Positions 1 through 11,427 of a DNA stretch of 64,000 nt are shown piece after piece. Source of the DNA: Streptomyces sp. ADI95-17. Its GTDB lineage: Bacteria; Actinomycetota; Actinomycetes; Streptomycetales; Streptomycetaceae. The notes beneath the pieces are model-generated. The model worked only from the letters and a program-made list of their open reading frames with translations, made no database searches and was not told the origin of the DNA. How positions within the stretch are numbered: position 1 is the stretch's first letter; each line of letters starts with the position of its first letter. The stretch is taken from NCBI RefSeq assembly GCF_003846175.1, contig NZ_ML123044.1, positions 1,332,739-1,396,738 of the forward strand. The letters run 5' to 3'. A program made the position numbers and the translations under genes.

Positions 1-305
1 AGGTGGATCTGGCCTCCCGGCCGGCCCAGGCGATCGAGGGGATCGCCTACTTCACGGTCTCCGAGCTGTTGCAGAACGTGAGCAAGCACGCACGGGCGAC
101 CCGCGCCTCGGTCGACGTGTGGCGGGCGGCTGACCGGCTGATGCTCCAGGTCACCGACGACGGACGCGGCGGCGCCGACGCGGCGGCGGGCAGCGGGCTC
201 GCCGGGCTGACCGAGCGGCTGGACGCGGTGGACGGCGTGCTGGTCGTGGACTCCCCGCAGGGCGGTCCGACACGGATCACGGCCGAGCTGCCGTGGCGTG
301 GCTGA
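1..305 (+). CDS. Sensor histidine kinase, C-terminal fragment (cut by left edge)
   Basis: This is the ATP-binding end of a membrane or cytosolic histidine kinase; the sensor and dimerisation parts lie outside the window. The visible 100 residues carry the N box (ELLQNVSKHA), the G1 box (DDGRGG) and the G2 region (GSGLAGLTERL), followed by the last strands of the HATPase fold. This is the arrangement of the HisKA_3/NarL-type kinases that pair with LuxR-type regulators. A GTG at base 3 opens the reading frame but is almost certainly internal, because no dimerisation domain precedes the N box. The response regulator starts 255 bases downstream on the same strand and is the probable phosphoacceptor partner. 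The signal sensed cannot be told from this fragment. Confidence 0.9.
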   Translation, partial: VDLASRPAQAIEGIAYFTVSELLQNVSKHARATRASVDVWRAADRLMLQVTDDGRGGADAAAGSGLAGLTERLDAVDGVLVVDSPQGGPTRITAELPWRG

Positions 306-559
306 GGACGGCCGGAATCCACAGGCAGGGAGACCGGAATCCACAGCGCGGGGAGAGAAAGTCCGCCCCCGGACGGGTGCGGACCGCGCGACGACACGCG
401 GACTCCGGGTGACGGGCGGTCTCCGACCGTGAGATCCACCTGGGGGCGGGCAGGATCCACCCATGAAGTCCACCCGGCGGCCGAGGACACCGCACCGCCG
501 ATGCTGGGATGCTGGAGAGCGTACGGGCGGGACCAGCAAACAGTGGGGGAAACAGCTTC

Positions 560-1234
560 ATGGTGGAGGACAGGGTGCGAGTAGTCATCGCCGAGGATTC
601 GGTGCTGCTCCGGGAAGGGCTCACCCGGCTGCTGACCGATCTCGGGCATGACGTCGTCGCCGGAGTCGGTGACGCCGAGGCGCTGATCAAGACGGTGAGT
701 GACCTGGCGGGGCAGGGCGAGCTGCCCGATGTGGTGGTCGCCGATGTGCGGATGCCTCCGACCCACACCGACGAGGGTGTCCGGGCGGCGGTGCGGCTGC
801 GGAAGGACTACCCCGGGATAGGGGTCCTGGTCCTTTCGCAGTACGTCGAGGAGCAGTACGCGACCGAGCTGCTGGCCGGGTCCAGCCGGGGCGTGGGATA
901 CCTGCTGAAGGACCGGGTCGCCGAGGTCAGGGAGTTCGTGGACGCGGTGGTCCGGGTGGCTCAGGGCGGTACGGCGCTGGACCCGGAGGTGGTGGCTCAG
1001 CTGCTGGGCCGCAGCCGTAAGCAGGACGTCCTGGCCGGGCTGACCCCGCGCGAGCGCGAGGTGCTCGGCCTGATGGCGGAGGGGCGGACGAACTCTGCGG
1101 TGGCCAGGCAGCTGGTGGTGAGCGACGGTGCCGTGGAGAAGCACGTCAGCAACATCTTCCTGAAGCTGGGGCTGTCACCCAGTGACGGGGATCACCGCCG
1201 GGTACTGGCCGTATTGACCTACCTGAACTCCTGA
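560..1234 (+). CDS. LuxR/NarL-family response regulator
   Basis: A 224-residue two-domain DNA-binding regulator. Residues about 5-125 form a receiver domain with the acidic pocket (IAEDS), the phosphoacceptor aspartate in [10 protein letters not shown] and the late lysine in LLKDRV. Residues about 155-220 form a LuxR helix-turn-helix ([15 protein letters not shown], then [14 protein letters not shown]). The ATG at 560 is chosen because GGGGGA lies about 9 bases upstream and the receiver fold starts right after it; an ATG at 509 would add 17 low-complexity residues. It follows the histidine kinase and is probably phosphorylated by it. The C-terminal recognition region ([13 protein letters not shown]) is characteristic of a common Streptomyces subfamily. 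Target genes are unknown. Confidence 0.93.
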   Translation: MVEDRVRVVIAEDSVLLREGLTRLLTDLGHDVVAGVGDAEALIKTVSDLAGQGELPDVVVADVRMPPTHTDEGVRAAVRLRKDYPGIGVLVLSQYVEEQYATELLAGSSRGVGYLLKDRVAEVREFVDAVVRVAQGGTALDPEVVAQLLGRSRKQDVLAGLTPREREVLGLMAEGRTNSAVARQLVVSDGAVEKHVSNIFLKLGLSPSDGDHRRVLAVLTYLNS

Positions 1235-1561
1235 CGAACTGACACCCTGTCAGATATCTGATCGAGGTCGCCTCGGGAGCCGGTGACGGCTGTCGCGGCT
1301 GTCGCGGCGACCAGGTCCGGGGGTGGGTACACCCCCGGACCGGAGAGCACGGCCTAGCACCAAAGGATGAGTGCACAGCGTCTTCATCGAACGACTGGGG
1401 GGCTTGCAAAACATGACAAACCAGTATCAAATCGCGTCCCAAAATGGCGTCCACCATGTGATCGGTCCAGGGAAGGCGACCCTTACCGACGTAGGGTGGG
1501 CAGTGGGACCGTCGGCGGGCCGGCGGGACCAGAGCCGCCGCCCCGAGGGAGGTCCAGTTCA
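1235..1561 (+). other. Intergenic region upstream of korA (327 bases)
   Basis: No gene is supported here. The stretch from about 1403 to 1460 is less GC-rich than its surroundings and probably holds the korA promoter. A possible pair is TTGCAA at 1404 and TCAAAT at 1427 with 17 bases between them, but the match to the Streptomyces vegetative consensus is weak. The ribosome binding site of korA (GAGGGAGG, around 1545) closes the region. Short ORFs running into korA from 1367 and 1371 have no family resemblance and are disregarded. Confidence 0.35.
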
Positions 1562-4568
<3,007 letters not shown>

Positions 4569-4598
4569 AGCCTGTCCGAGGGACCGGGCCGGATCGCA

Positions 4599-4639
4599 CA
4601 AGCGCCGGACGGGCTGAATTTCGGCCCGTCCGGCGCTTG
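4599..4639 (+). terminator. Perfect 16-bp hairpin terminator after korB
   Basis: Arms CAAGCGCCGGACGGGC (4599-4614) and its exact complement (4624-4639) enclose the 9-base loop TGAATTTCG. It lies 31 bases after the korB stop. There is no long U tract, as is usual in Streptomyces. The CGCCGGACGGGC core recurs in the terminator after nuoN. Confidence 0.85.
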
Positions 4640-4679
4640 CGTCCCGGGCGGGCGGCCGACCGCCGCGCACGATGTGCCC

Positions 4680-6635
4680 ATGACCCTGGACCGTCCCGCG
4701 TACCGCATCAAGAGGCATCTGCTCGGCAAGCCGCTCACCACCGAGCGCATCAGCGAGGAGAAGCTGAACAACCGGACGGCGCTCGGGGTGCTCGCCTCCG
4801 ACTGCATCAGCTCGTCCGCGTACGGCTCCGAGGAGATGCTCCGGGTTCTCGTGCCCGTCGTCGGGGCCGCCGCCTTCACCCTGCTGATGCCGGTGACCGG
4901 CGCGATCCTGCTGGTGCTGCTGCTTCTGACGCTCTGTTACAGCGATGTCGTCATGATCTACACCCGGGCGGGCGGCTCCTACGTCGTCGCGCGGGAGAAC
5001 TTCGGCCCGGACATCGCGCAGATCGCCGCCGTGGCGCTGCTCGTCGACTACATCGTCACCGTCGCCGTCCAGGTCTCGGCGGGCACCAACGCCCTGATCT
5101 CGCTGGCCCATCTGGTCGGCGGCGACTTCACCGGCCTCGACCACCTCCAGATCCCGGTCTCCGTCGGGGTCATCGTGCTGCTCGCGTACGGGAATCTGCG
5201 CGGGATCCGCGAGGCGGGCCGGGCCTTCGCGCTGCCCGCCTACCTCTTCATGGCCGCCGTCGGTCTCGTCCTCCTCGTCGCCGCGGTGCGCGGGCTCACC
5301 GGCGAGCTGCCGCACGCCGACCTGCACGCCGCCGGGGTCGTTCCGCTCGGCACCCCGGGCAACGGCTGGCTGTACGGCGCCTCGCTCTTCATCGTGCTGC
5401 GCTCGTTCGCCAACGGCGGCTCGTCCCTCACCGGGCTCGAAGCGATCTCCAACGGCATCTCCGCGTTCCGCGAACCGCAGGGCCGCAATGCCCGCCGCAC
5501 CCTGATCACGATGAGCTGTGTGCTCGGCGTGCTGGTGCTCGGCGTCTCCACGCTGGCGCACTTCACCCATGCCGTCCCCTACGCCGACGGCACCCCGACG
5601 GTCATCGCGCAGGAGGCCCATCTGGCCTTCGGCGGCGGGATGCTCGGGACCGCCGGTCTGGTCTTCGTACAGCTGGCCACCGCGCTGGTCCTCTACACCG
5701 GGGCCAACACGCCGTTCACCGGCTTCCCGTTCCTCGCCAGTTTCGTCGCCGAGGACCGGTTCCTGCCGCGGCTGCTGACCCGGCGCGGGCACCGCCTCGC
5801 CTTCTCCAACGGCATCATCGCGCTGACCGTCGTCTCGCTGGCGCTGCTGCTGGTCACCGGAGCCAGCGTGGACAAGTTGGTGGCGCTGTACGCGATCGGC
5901 GTGTTCACCGCCTTCACCATGGCCGGGGCCGGTCTCACCGCGTACCACCTACGACGCCGCGAGCCGTACCGCCGGGTGAAGATCGCGGTCAACGGGCTCG
6001 CCGCGGTGATCTCGGCCGCCGTCGTGCTGATCTTCGCGGTCACCAAGTTCACCGAGGGGGCCTGGCTGGTCGTGGTGGTCTTCCCGCTCGGGGTGTGGGC
6101 GCTGATCCGGATCAACCGCGAGTACCGGCGCGAGGCGGCGGCGCTGCAGAGCCTCCAGCCGCCGGGGGCCGACCGGCCCCGGGACCTGCGCCATCTGGTC
6201 TTCGTCCTCGTCGAGACGCTGGACCTGGCGACGATCAAGGCGCTGCGGTACGCGCACGAGCTGCGCCCGGACGAGATCCGGGCCGTGCACTTCGCGATCG
6301 ACGAGGCGTACGGCAGGCGGCTGGCCGCCCGGTGGGAGGCGACGGCCGCCACGTCCGTGTCCCTGGAGCTGGTGGAGTGCCCGGACCGGCGGCTGCGCCA
6401 TGCGATGAAGGAGCTGGCCGCCCGCACCACCGAGGACGGCAGGACCTCGCTGACGGTGCTGGTGCCGCGGCGGATGTACACCAACGTGCTGGGCAAACTG
6501 CTGCACCGGGGGACGGGCGAGCAGATGGCGAAGGCGCTGGGGCAGCTGCCGCACGTGGCGGTGACGATCCTGCCGTTCGACGTGTCGCGTGCGCTGCGCG
6601 CGCTGGAGGAGGGCCGCGCGCCTCAGCCGGACTGA
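4680..6635 (+). CDS. APC-superfamily permease, KimA/YdaO-like
   Basis: A 651-residue integral membrane transporter. About 12 hydrophobic segments fill residues 50-455, and a roughly 190-residue hydrophilic domain follows (RHLVFVLVETLDLATIKALRYA onward). The N-terminal signature LNNRTALGVLASDCISSSAYG resembles that of the potassium importer KimA (YdaO): an aspartate (D41) and tyrosine (Y48) have the seven-residue spacing of the KimA K+-site residues D36 and Y43, and VDYIVTVAVQ recalls its third helix. I infer a cation or K+ role rather than amino-acid transport, but annotation as an amino-acid permease is equally defensible. The ATG at 4680 is used; a GTG at 4674 is also possible, and neither has a strong ribosome binding site. 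It appears monocistronic, between the korB terminator and a convergent regulator. Confidence 0.85.
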   Translation: MTLDRPAYRIKRHLLGKPLTTERISEEKLNNRTALGVLASDCISSSAYGSEEMLRVLVPVVGAAAFTLLMPVTGAILLVLLLLTLCYSDVVMIYTRAGGSYVVARENFGPDIAQIAAVALLVDYIVTVAVQVSAGTNALISLAHLVGGDFTGLDHLQIPVSVGVIVLLAYGNLRGIREAGRAFALPAYLFMAAVGLVLLVAAVRGLTGELPHADLHAAGVVPLGTPGNGWLYGASLFIVLRSFANGGSSLTGLEAISNGISAFREPQGRNARRTLITMSCVLGVLVLGVSTLAHFTHAVPYADGTPTVIAQEAHLAFGGGMLGTAGLVFVQLATALVLYTGANTPFTGFPFLASFVAEDRFLPRLLTRRGHRLAFSNGIIALTVVSLALLLVTGASVDKLVALYAIGVFTAFTMAGAGLTAYHLRRREPYRRVKIAVNGLAAVISAAVVLIFAVTKFTEGAWLVVVVFPLGVWALIRINREYRREAAALQSLQPPGADRPRDLRHLVFVLVETLDLATIKALRYAHELRPDEIRAVHFAIDEAYGRRLAARWEATAATSVSLELVECPDRRLRHAMKELAARTTEDGRTSLTVLVPRRMYTNVLGKLLHRGTGEQMAKALGQLPHVAVTILPFDVSRALRALEEGRAPQPD

Positions 6636-6646
6636 CGGCGCGGTCG

Positions 6647-7072
6647 CTACGGGGTGTGCGCCTCCCGGGCGTCGTACGACTCACGCGCCGTGTGCACCGC
6701 CTCCAGGCGCCGCTCGGTCCAGCGGGCCAGCGCCCACACCTGTTCGCCGGCCTCCCGGCCGAGTTCGGTGAGCGAGTAGTCGACCCTCGGCGGGATCACC
6801 GGCTTGGCGTCCCGGTGCACGAAACCGTCGCGCTCCAGCGTCCGCAGGGTCTGGGCCAGCATCTTCTCGCTGACTCCGCCCACCTCGCGGCGCAGTTCGC
6901 TGAAGCGGTACGAGCGGTCCAGCAGGGCGGCCAGGACCAGGACGCCCCAGCGGCTGGTGACGTGCTCCAGCACCAGCCGGGACGGGCACATCGGCCGGTT
7001 CACGTCGGGCCGTCGATTCACGTCGGGCCGCCGGTTCACATCGGGCTGCGGGCCCGGGGCACTCACGTTCAT
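6647..7072 (-). CDS. HxlR-family transcriptional regulator
   Basis: A 141-residue winged-helix regulator. The HxlR signature begins with the conserved cysteine (MCPSRL, C29) and continues with TSRWGVLVLAALL, YRFSELRREVGGVSEKMLAQTL and the wing region RVDYSLTELGRE. In QorR/HypR-type members this cysteine senses quinones, diamide or disulfide stress. The gene is divergent from an NmrA-like oxidoreductase, the classic ytfH-ytfG or qorR-qorA arrangement, so repression of that neighbour is likely. The first 28 residues carry three copies of a PDVNR unit from an 18-base tandem repeat and are probably disordered. The start codon lies 4 bases from an inverted repeat that is probably its own operator. 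Confidence 0.93.
   Translation of the reverse strand: MNVSAPGPQPDVNRRPDVNRRPDVNRPMCPSRLVLEHVTSRWGVLVLAALLDRSYRFSELRREVGGVSEKMLAQTLRTLERDGFVHRDAKPVIPPRVDYSLTELGREAGEQVWALARWTERRLEAVHTARESYDAREAHTP
6996..7049 (-). repeat. Three 18-base tandem repeats in the hxlR 5' end
   Basis: Units at 6996-7013, 7014-7031 and 7032-7049 share the pattern CGGTTCACGTCGGGCCGT with one to three differences. They encode PDVNRR repeats ahead of the DNA-binding fold. The period is a multiple of three, so copy-number change would keep the frame. Confidence 0.85.
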
Positions 7073-7075
7073 GCC

Positions 7076-7100
7076 AGTACCTTACTTCAAAGTGGGTACT
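7076..7100. promoter_or_regulatory. Probable HxlR operator
   Basis: Interrupted dyad AGTACC (7076-7081) and GGTACT (7095-7100), with a further small dyad TTCAA at the centre (7086-7090). It sits between the divergent regulator and oxidoreductase, almost at the regulator's start codon and just upstream of the -35 region of the oxidoreductase promoter. GTAC-ended dyads are typical of HxlR operators. Binding is inferred. Confidence 0.55.
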
Positions 7101-7128
7101 TTCGATTGGTTAGTGCACCCCCTACAGT
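7100..7128 (+). promoter_or_regulatory. Candidate promoter of the NmrA-like oxidoreductase
   Basis: A -10 element TACAGT (7123-7128) lies 17 bases after a weak -35 (TTTCGA, 7100-7105), directly next to the HxlR dyad. This leaves a leader of about 70 bases to the ATG at 7207. The leader contains three 9-base direct repeats of the type CACAAGTGC (about 7161-7189). Confidence 0.4.
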
Positions 7129-7206
7129 GAGTCGTACGAGCCCGAACGCGAACAACTGTCACAAGTGCCACAAGCACCACAAGTGCCACCCAGGAGGAGA
7201 AACCCC

Positions 7207-8067
7207 ATGAGCATCGTCGTCACCGGAGCCACCGGAGCACTCGGCCGTCTCGTCATCGAGGAGCTGCTGGCCACCGTGCCCGCGAGCGGGATCGCCGCCG
7301 TCGTGCGCGACGAGGCGAAGGCCGCCCCGCTCGCCGCCCGCGGCATCGAGCTGCGCGTCGCGGACTACGACCGCCCGGAGTCCCTCAAGGACGCCTTCCG
7401 GGCCGGCGACCGGGTCCTGCTCGTCTCCGGGAGCGAGGTCGGCCGGCGCGTGCCGCAGCACACCGCGGTCATCGACGCGGCGAAGGCGGCCGGCGTCGCC
7501 CAGCTCGCGTACACCGGCGTACTGGGCGGCCCCGACGCCGACTTCCAGCTGGCCGCCGAGCACAAGGTCACCGAGCAGCTGATCCTCGACTCCGGGCTGC
7601 CCCACACCTTCCTGCGCAACGGCTGGTACACCGAGAACTACACGGCGAACCTCGCCCCGGTCCTGGAGCACGGCGCCGTCGTCGCCAACGCGGGCGACGG
7701 CCGGGTCGCCTCCGCCACCCGGGCCGACTACGCCGCCGCGGCCGCCGCCGTACTGACCGGCGAGGGCCACATCGGCGCGGTCTACGAGCTGAGCGGCGAT
7801 GTCGCCTGGTCGTTCGCCGAGTACGCGGCCGCGGTCGCCGCCGCCACCGGCAAGGAGATCGAGTACAAGAACGTCCCGGCCGCCGTGCACCAGGAGATCC
7901 TGGTCGGCGCCGGCCTGCCCGAGGGCTTCGCGGCGATCCTCGTCGACGTCGACGAGGCGATCGAGCGCGGTCTGCTCGGCACCACGAGCGGCGATCTGGC
8001 CCGGCTGATCGGCCGCCCGACGACGCCGCTCGCCGAGACGGTGGCCGCCGCGGTGGCAGCGGCGTAA
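7207..8067 (+). CDS. NmrA/QorB-like NAD(P)H-binding oxidoreductase
   Basis: A 286-residue cytosolic member of the atypical short-chain dehydrogenase family. The N-terminal VTGATGALGRLV is the GxxGxxG dinucleotide site (about 5-16). The segment LRVADYDRPESLKDAF and the later LPHTFLRNGWYTENY are characteristic of the YtfG/QorB (NmrA-like quinone oxidoreductase) group. The ATG at 7207 has an excellent ribosome binding site (AGGAGGAG). The gene is divergent from the HxlR regulator and probably derepressed by it under quinone or electrophile stress. The exact substrate is not determined. Confidence 0.9.
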   Translation: MSIVVTGATGALGRLVIEELLATVPASGIAAVVRDEAKAAPLAARGIELRVADYDRPESLKDAFRAGDRVLLVSGSEVGRRVPQHTAVIDAAKAAGVAQLAYTGVLGGPDADFQLAAEHKVTEQLILDSGLPHTFLRNGWYTENYTANLAPVLEHGAVVANAGDGRVASATRADYAAAAAAVLTGEGHIGAVYELSGDVAWSFAEYAAAVAAATGKEIEYKNVPAAVHQEILVGAGLPEGFAAILVDVDEAIERGLLGTTSGDLARLIGRPTTPLAETVAAAVAAA

Positions 8068-8091
8068 CACCGTCCCCTCCCGCCCCGGGGA

Positions 8092-8133
8092 CCCCGTGTC
8101 ATGACCGTATTGCGATACGGGCATGACACGGGG
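8092..8133. terminator. Hairpin terminator after the NmrA-like gene
   Basis: A 12-base-pair outer stem (CCCCGTGTCATG with CATGACACGGGG) and a 6-base-pair inner stem (CCGTAT with ATACGG) are separated by one A-G mismatch and closed by the loop TGCG. It begins 25 bases after the stop codon and ends about 50 bases before the next gene. Confidence 0.85.
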
Positions 8134-8185
8134 CCCTACCTGGAGCTACCTTCATGCAGTTGACACAGACATGCCTGGAGGGCCC

Positions 8186-9166
8186 GTGAAGGGGATCGAC
8201 GAACAGCGGGCGGGACTTCTGTCCGGCATCGGCGCGTACGGACTGTGGGGACTCGTCCCGCTCTTCTGGCCCCTGCTGAAGCCCGCCGGCGCGATCGAGA
8301 TCCTCGCGCACCGCATGGCCTGGTCCCTCGTGGTCGTCGCCATCGCGCTGCTGGCACTGCGCCGCTGGTCCTGGATCGGCGAGCTGATCCGGCAGCCGAG
8401 GAAGCTCGGTCTGATATCGGTGGCCGCGGCCACGATCACGGTCAACTGGGGTCTGTACATCTGGTCCGTGAACAACGGCCATGTCGTCGAGGCGTCGCTC
8501 GGCTACTTCATCAACCCGCTGGTCACCATCGCCATGGGCGTCCTGCTCCTGGGTGAGCGGCTGCGCCCCGTGCAGTGGGTGGCGGTCGGCACCGGCTTCG
8601 CGGCGGTGCTGGTGCTGGCGATCGGTTACGGACGGCCGCCGTGGATCTCGCTGGTCCTGGCGTTCTCCTTCGCGACGTACGGGCTGATGAAGAAGAAGGT
8701 CAACATGAGCGGCCTGGAGTCGCTCACCGCCGAGACCGCGGTGCAGTTCCTGCCCGCGCTCGGCTATCTGCTGTGGCTGGGCGCCCGGGGCGAGTCGACG
8801 TTCACCTCCGGCGGCGCCGGCCACGCGGCACTGCTCGCCTCGACGGGCCTCGTCACGGCCGTCCCGCTCGTGCTGTTCGGCGCGGCGGCGATCCGGGTGC
8901 CGCTCTCCACCCTGGGCCTGTTGCAGTACCTGGCGCCGGTCTTCCAGTTCGTCCTCGGCATCGTCTACTTCCACGAGGCGATGCCGCCGGAGCGGTGGGC
9001 CGGTTTCGCGCTGGTGTGGCTGGCGCTCACGCTGCTGACGTGGGACGCGTTGCGGACGGCGCGGCGGTCGAGCATCCAGGTGCGCGAAGCCCGCCGGGCG
9101 GCGCTGCGACAGGCACCGCGCCCGAATCCGTCGACCGACGAACCCGCCCCGCACGCACAGATTTAG
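8186..9166 (+). CDS. rarD: RarD/EamA-family transporter
   Basis: A 326-residue inner-membrane protein of the drug/metabolite transporter superfamily, with ten predicted helices in two EamA repeats. The opening GLLSGIGAYGLWGLVPLFWP and the motif LAHRMAWSL are diagnostic of RarD; LGYFINPL (first repeat) and LQYLAPVFQFVLGI (second repeat) are the paired EamA signatures. The GTG at 8186 is preferred because GGAGGG lies 3-4 bases upstream; an ATG at 8171 would add five residues but has no ribosome binding site. RarD was first linked to chloramphenicol resistance in Pseudomonas, but its natural substrate is unclear. It stands alone between a terminator and the FAD monooxygenase. Confidence 0.9.
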   Translation: MKGIDEQRAGLLSGIGAYGLWGLVPLFWPLLKPAGAIEILAHRMAWSLVVVAIALLALRRWSWIGELIRQPRKLGLISVAAATITVNWGLYIWSVNNGHVVEASLGYFINPLVTIAMGVLLLGERLRPVQWVAVGTGFAAVLVLAIGYGRPPWISLVLAFSFATYGLMKKKVNMSGLESLTAETAVQFLPALGYLLWLGARGESTFTSGGAGHAALLASTGLVTAVPLVLFGAAAIRVPLSTLGLLQYLAPVFQFVLGIVYFHEAMPPERWAGFALVWLALTLLTWDALRTARRSSIQVREARRAALRQAPRPNPSTDEPAPHAQI

Positions 9167-9236
9167 TTACCCAGTTGCTTTTTTGACTTGGTTGCGTTTT
9201 CCTGGGAGCCCACGGAACCGCGACCGAGGAGCCCGC

Positions 9237-10817
9237 ATGCCCGCAACACCGCCTGTCACCACGCCTGTCACCACGCCTGTCGCCACGCCCGTGCTGATCG
9301 TCGGCTCGGGCCCGACCGGTCTGACGCTCGCCTGCGATCTGGCGCGCCGTTCCATCGGCGTGCGGATCATCGACAAGTCCGCCGATTTCCCGCGCAGCTC
9401 ACGGGCGAAGGGCCCGAACCCCCGCTCCCTGGAGGTACTGGAGGACCTGGGCGTCGTGGACAGGGTGCTGGCCGCCGGATCGGGACCGCTGCCCATGCGC
9501 AAGTACCGGAACGGGCAGGCGATCGCCGACACCGACCCGTTCGAGTCCGCGCACCCGACGCCGGACACCCCGTACGCCCACGGCCGGCTGATCGCCCAGT
9601 GGCAGCTGGAGGAGATCCTGCGGGACCGCCTCGCGGAGTACGGCGTGCGGGTGGAGCTCGGCTCCGAGGCGGTCGCCCTGTCGGAGGGCCCCGACTCCGT
9701 GACCGTCGCGCTCGCCGACGGCCGGAGCATCGAGGCGCGGTACGTGGTGGGCTGCGACGGCGGCCACAGCCCGGTACGCAAGATGCTCGGCGTCCCGTTC
9801 GAGGGGAAGACCGCCGAGGAGCAGTCGATGGTCTGCGGGGACGTGGAGGCGGACGGCCTCGACCGCGGGATCTGGCACCAGTGGTTCGACGAGGACGGCG
9901 CCGTGATGATGTGCCCGATCCCGGGGACACCTTCGGGCTGGTGGTTCCAGGCAGGGCCGGAGCGCGGCGCGGCGGGGGCCCTCGTACCGCCCTCCCTGGA
10001 GAGCTTCCGGCGGCTGTTCGCCAAGCACACCCGGCTGCCGGCCGGACTGCTGACGCGGGCCACGCTGCTGTCGACGTACCGGGTCAACGAGCGCATGGCC
10101 GACCGCTACCGGGTGGGCCGCGTGTTCCTGGCCGGGGACGCCGCGCATGTGCACTCCATCGCGGGCGGGCTGGGCATGAACACCGGTATCCAGGACGCGT
10201 ACAACCTGGGCTGGAAGCTCGCCCGGGTGGTCGACGGCCGCTCGGACCCCGGCCTGCTGGACACCTACGAGGAGGAGCGGCTGCCCGTGGCCTCCTGGAC
10301 CCTGGACATCACCGCCGAGCGGCTGCGGGAGACCCTGGACGCGATCCGGCGGCCGGGCGGCGGCCTGGACTCGGCGATGTCCGCCGACACGACGGGCCTG
10401 GGCCTCGGCCACCCCTGGAGTTCCCTTTCCGCCCCCGGCTCCACCCCCCGGCTGCGGGCGGGCGACCGGGCCCCCGACGCCCCCTGCCGCGACACCGCGA
10501 CGGGCGCGCCGACCCGCCTGTTCGAGGCGTTCGCGGGCCCGCACTTCACCCTCCTGGGGTTCGGCCCGGACACAGCGGAGGCGCTACGGGCGACGGAGGC
10601 GGCGTACGGCGACACGGTGCGGGCGTACGGCGTGGACGCCGGCGGCCCTCACGACCTGACCGACGACGCGGGCCACGCCCACACGGCGTACGGGGTCACC
10701 CCCGCCACCGCCCTCCTCGTCCTGATCCGCCCCGACAACCACGTGGCCCTGATCGCCCCGGCGGCGGAGAGCGGCGCGATCGGCGACTACCTCGACCGCC
10801 TGGCCGGTACGGCCTGA
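9237..10817 (+). CDS. FAD-dependent aromatic-ring hydroxylase (class A monooxygenase)
   Basis: A 526-residue flavoprotein monooxygenase of the PheA/TfdB/UbiH type. It has the Rossmann motif LIVGSGPTGLTLA (about 20-32), the DG motif GCDGGHSPVRK (about 178) and the second FAD motif FLAGDAAHVHS (about 297), followed by GGLGMNTGIQDAYNLGWKLA. The C-terminal third is the thioredoxin-like domain found in phenol and polyketide hydroxylases. The ATG at 9237 follows GAGGAG. The N-terminus carries a VTTP/VATP repeat from a 12-base tandem repeat. The 70 bases upstream are unusually AT-rich for this genome and contain two TTGC boxes. Substrate unknown: an aromatic catabolite or polyketide-type compound. 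Confidence 0.92.
   Translation: MPATPPVTTPVTTPVATPVLIVGSGPTGLTLACDLARRSIGVRIIDKSADFPRSSRAKGPNPRSLEVLEDLGVVDRVLAAGSGPLPMRKYRNGQAIADTDPFESAHPTPDTPYAHGRLIAQWQLEEILRDRLAEYGVRVELGSEAVALSEGPDSVTVALADGRSIEARYVVGCDGGHSPVRKMLGVPFEGKTAEEQSMVCGDVEADGLDRGIWHQWFDEDGAVMMCPIPGTPSGWWFQAGPERGAAGALVPPSLESFRRLFAKHTRLPAGLLTRATLLSTYRVNERMADRYRVGRVFLAGDAAHVHSIAGGLGMNTGIQDAYNLGWKLARVVDGRSDPGLLDTYEEERLPVASWTLDITAERLRETLDAIRRPGGGLDSAMSADTTGLGLGHPWSSLSAPGSTPRLRAGDRAPDAPCRDTATGAPTRLFEAFAGPHFTLLGFGPDTAEALRATEAAYGDTVRAYGVDAGGPHDLTDDAGHAHTAYGVTPATALLVLIRPDNHVALIAPAAESGAIGDYLDRLAGTA
9252..9287 (+). repeat. Three 12-base tandem repeats at the monooxygenase 5' end
   Basis: CCTGTCACCACG occurs at 9252-9263 and 9264-9275 and as CCTGTCGCCACG at 9276-9287. 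They encode the PVTT/PVAT run just before the FAD-binding strand. Confidence 0.85.
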
Positions 10818-10830
10818 CGGCGGGGCGCCC

Positions 10831-11427
10831 CTACGGCCGCGGGCGCTGCGCGGGCTCCGGGTCGGTGGCCGGCCGGGCGTGCAGCTCGACGTCGTACCGC
10901 ACACCGTCGTACGCGAGTTTCTGCCGCTGGAGCCCCTCCACCGCGAACCCCGCCGCGCGGGCGACCCGGCACGACGCCGGGTTGTCCGTACGGTGCCCCA
11001 GCTCCAGCCGGAACAGGCCCAGTTCCCGGAAGGCCCAGGGGACCAGGGCCCGCAGACCACCCGTCGCCGCACCCCGGCCCCGGGCCGGGGCCGTCGTCCA
11101 GTACGAGACCCAGCCCGTGCCGTGCGTACGGTCGAGCGCCGCCACCTGGACGTTGCCCAGCACCGCGCCATCGGCGCCGACCACGGCGAACGCGAAGGAC
11201 GAGCCCGCCGCGCGGCTCGCCTCCCGTTCCTCCAGCCAGCGCTCCGCGTCGGCCGCCGATCCGACCGGCCGGGCCGCCTGACGCCGCATCACGGGCTCCG
11301 CGAACGCATTGAGCACCGCCGTCACGTCACGCGCGCACCACGGCCGCAGCAGCAGCCCCGAAGAAGTCTCGATCCGGTCCCTCACGCCACGAGTCTTCCA
11401 GCCGGTCCGCGTCGGTCCCGCAGGCAT
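10831..11427 (-). CDS. GNAT-family N-acetyltransferase (RimJ/RimL type)
   Basis: A 198-residue acetyl-CoA-dependent transferase. The opening LLLRPWCARDVTAVLNAF and the later GWVSYWTTAPARGRGAATGG (acetyl-CoA pyrophosphate loop, RGRGAA), with LGLFRLELGHRTDNPASCRV, are the RimJ/RimL-type pattern that acetylates protein N-termini or small amines. The ATG at 11427 has GGAGG upstream and shares its A with the stop codon of the CGNR gene (TGATG), so the two genes are translationally coupled. Substrate unknown. Confidence 0.9.
   Translation of the reverse strand: MPAGPTRTGWKTRGVRDRIETSSGLLLRPWCARDVTAVLNAFAEPVMRRQAARPVGSAADAERWLEEREASRAAGSSFAFAVVGADGAVLGNVQVAALDRTHGTGWVSYWTTAPARGRGAATGGLRALVPWAFRELGLFRLELGHRTDNPASCRVARAAGFAVEGLQRQKLAYDGVRYDVELHARPATDPEPAQRPRP

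Noticed and set aside
47..1144. Long minus-strand frames opposite the histidine kinase, response regulator and korA
   Set aside because: Pro/Arg/His-rich translations with no family features, antisense to clear genes.
1404..1432. korA promoter TTGCAA-N17-TCAAAT
   Set aside because: Too far from consensus to list as a feature; mentioned only in the intergenic entry.
6996..7049. Tandem repeats resembling a tiny CRISPR array
   Set aside because: Units are directly adjacent without spacers and lie in a coding frame; no cas genes are present.
7159..8124. Minus-strand frame opposite the NmrA-like oxidoreductase
   Set aside because: Gly/Arg/Ala-rich shadow; the plus-strand gene has a strong ribosome binding site and clear motifs.
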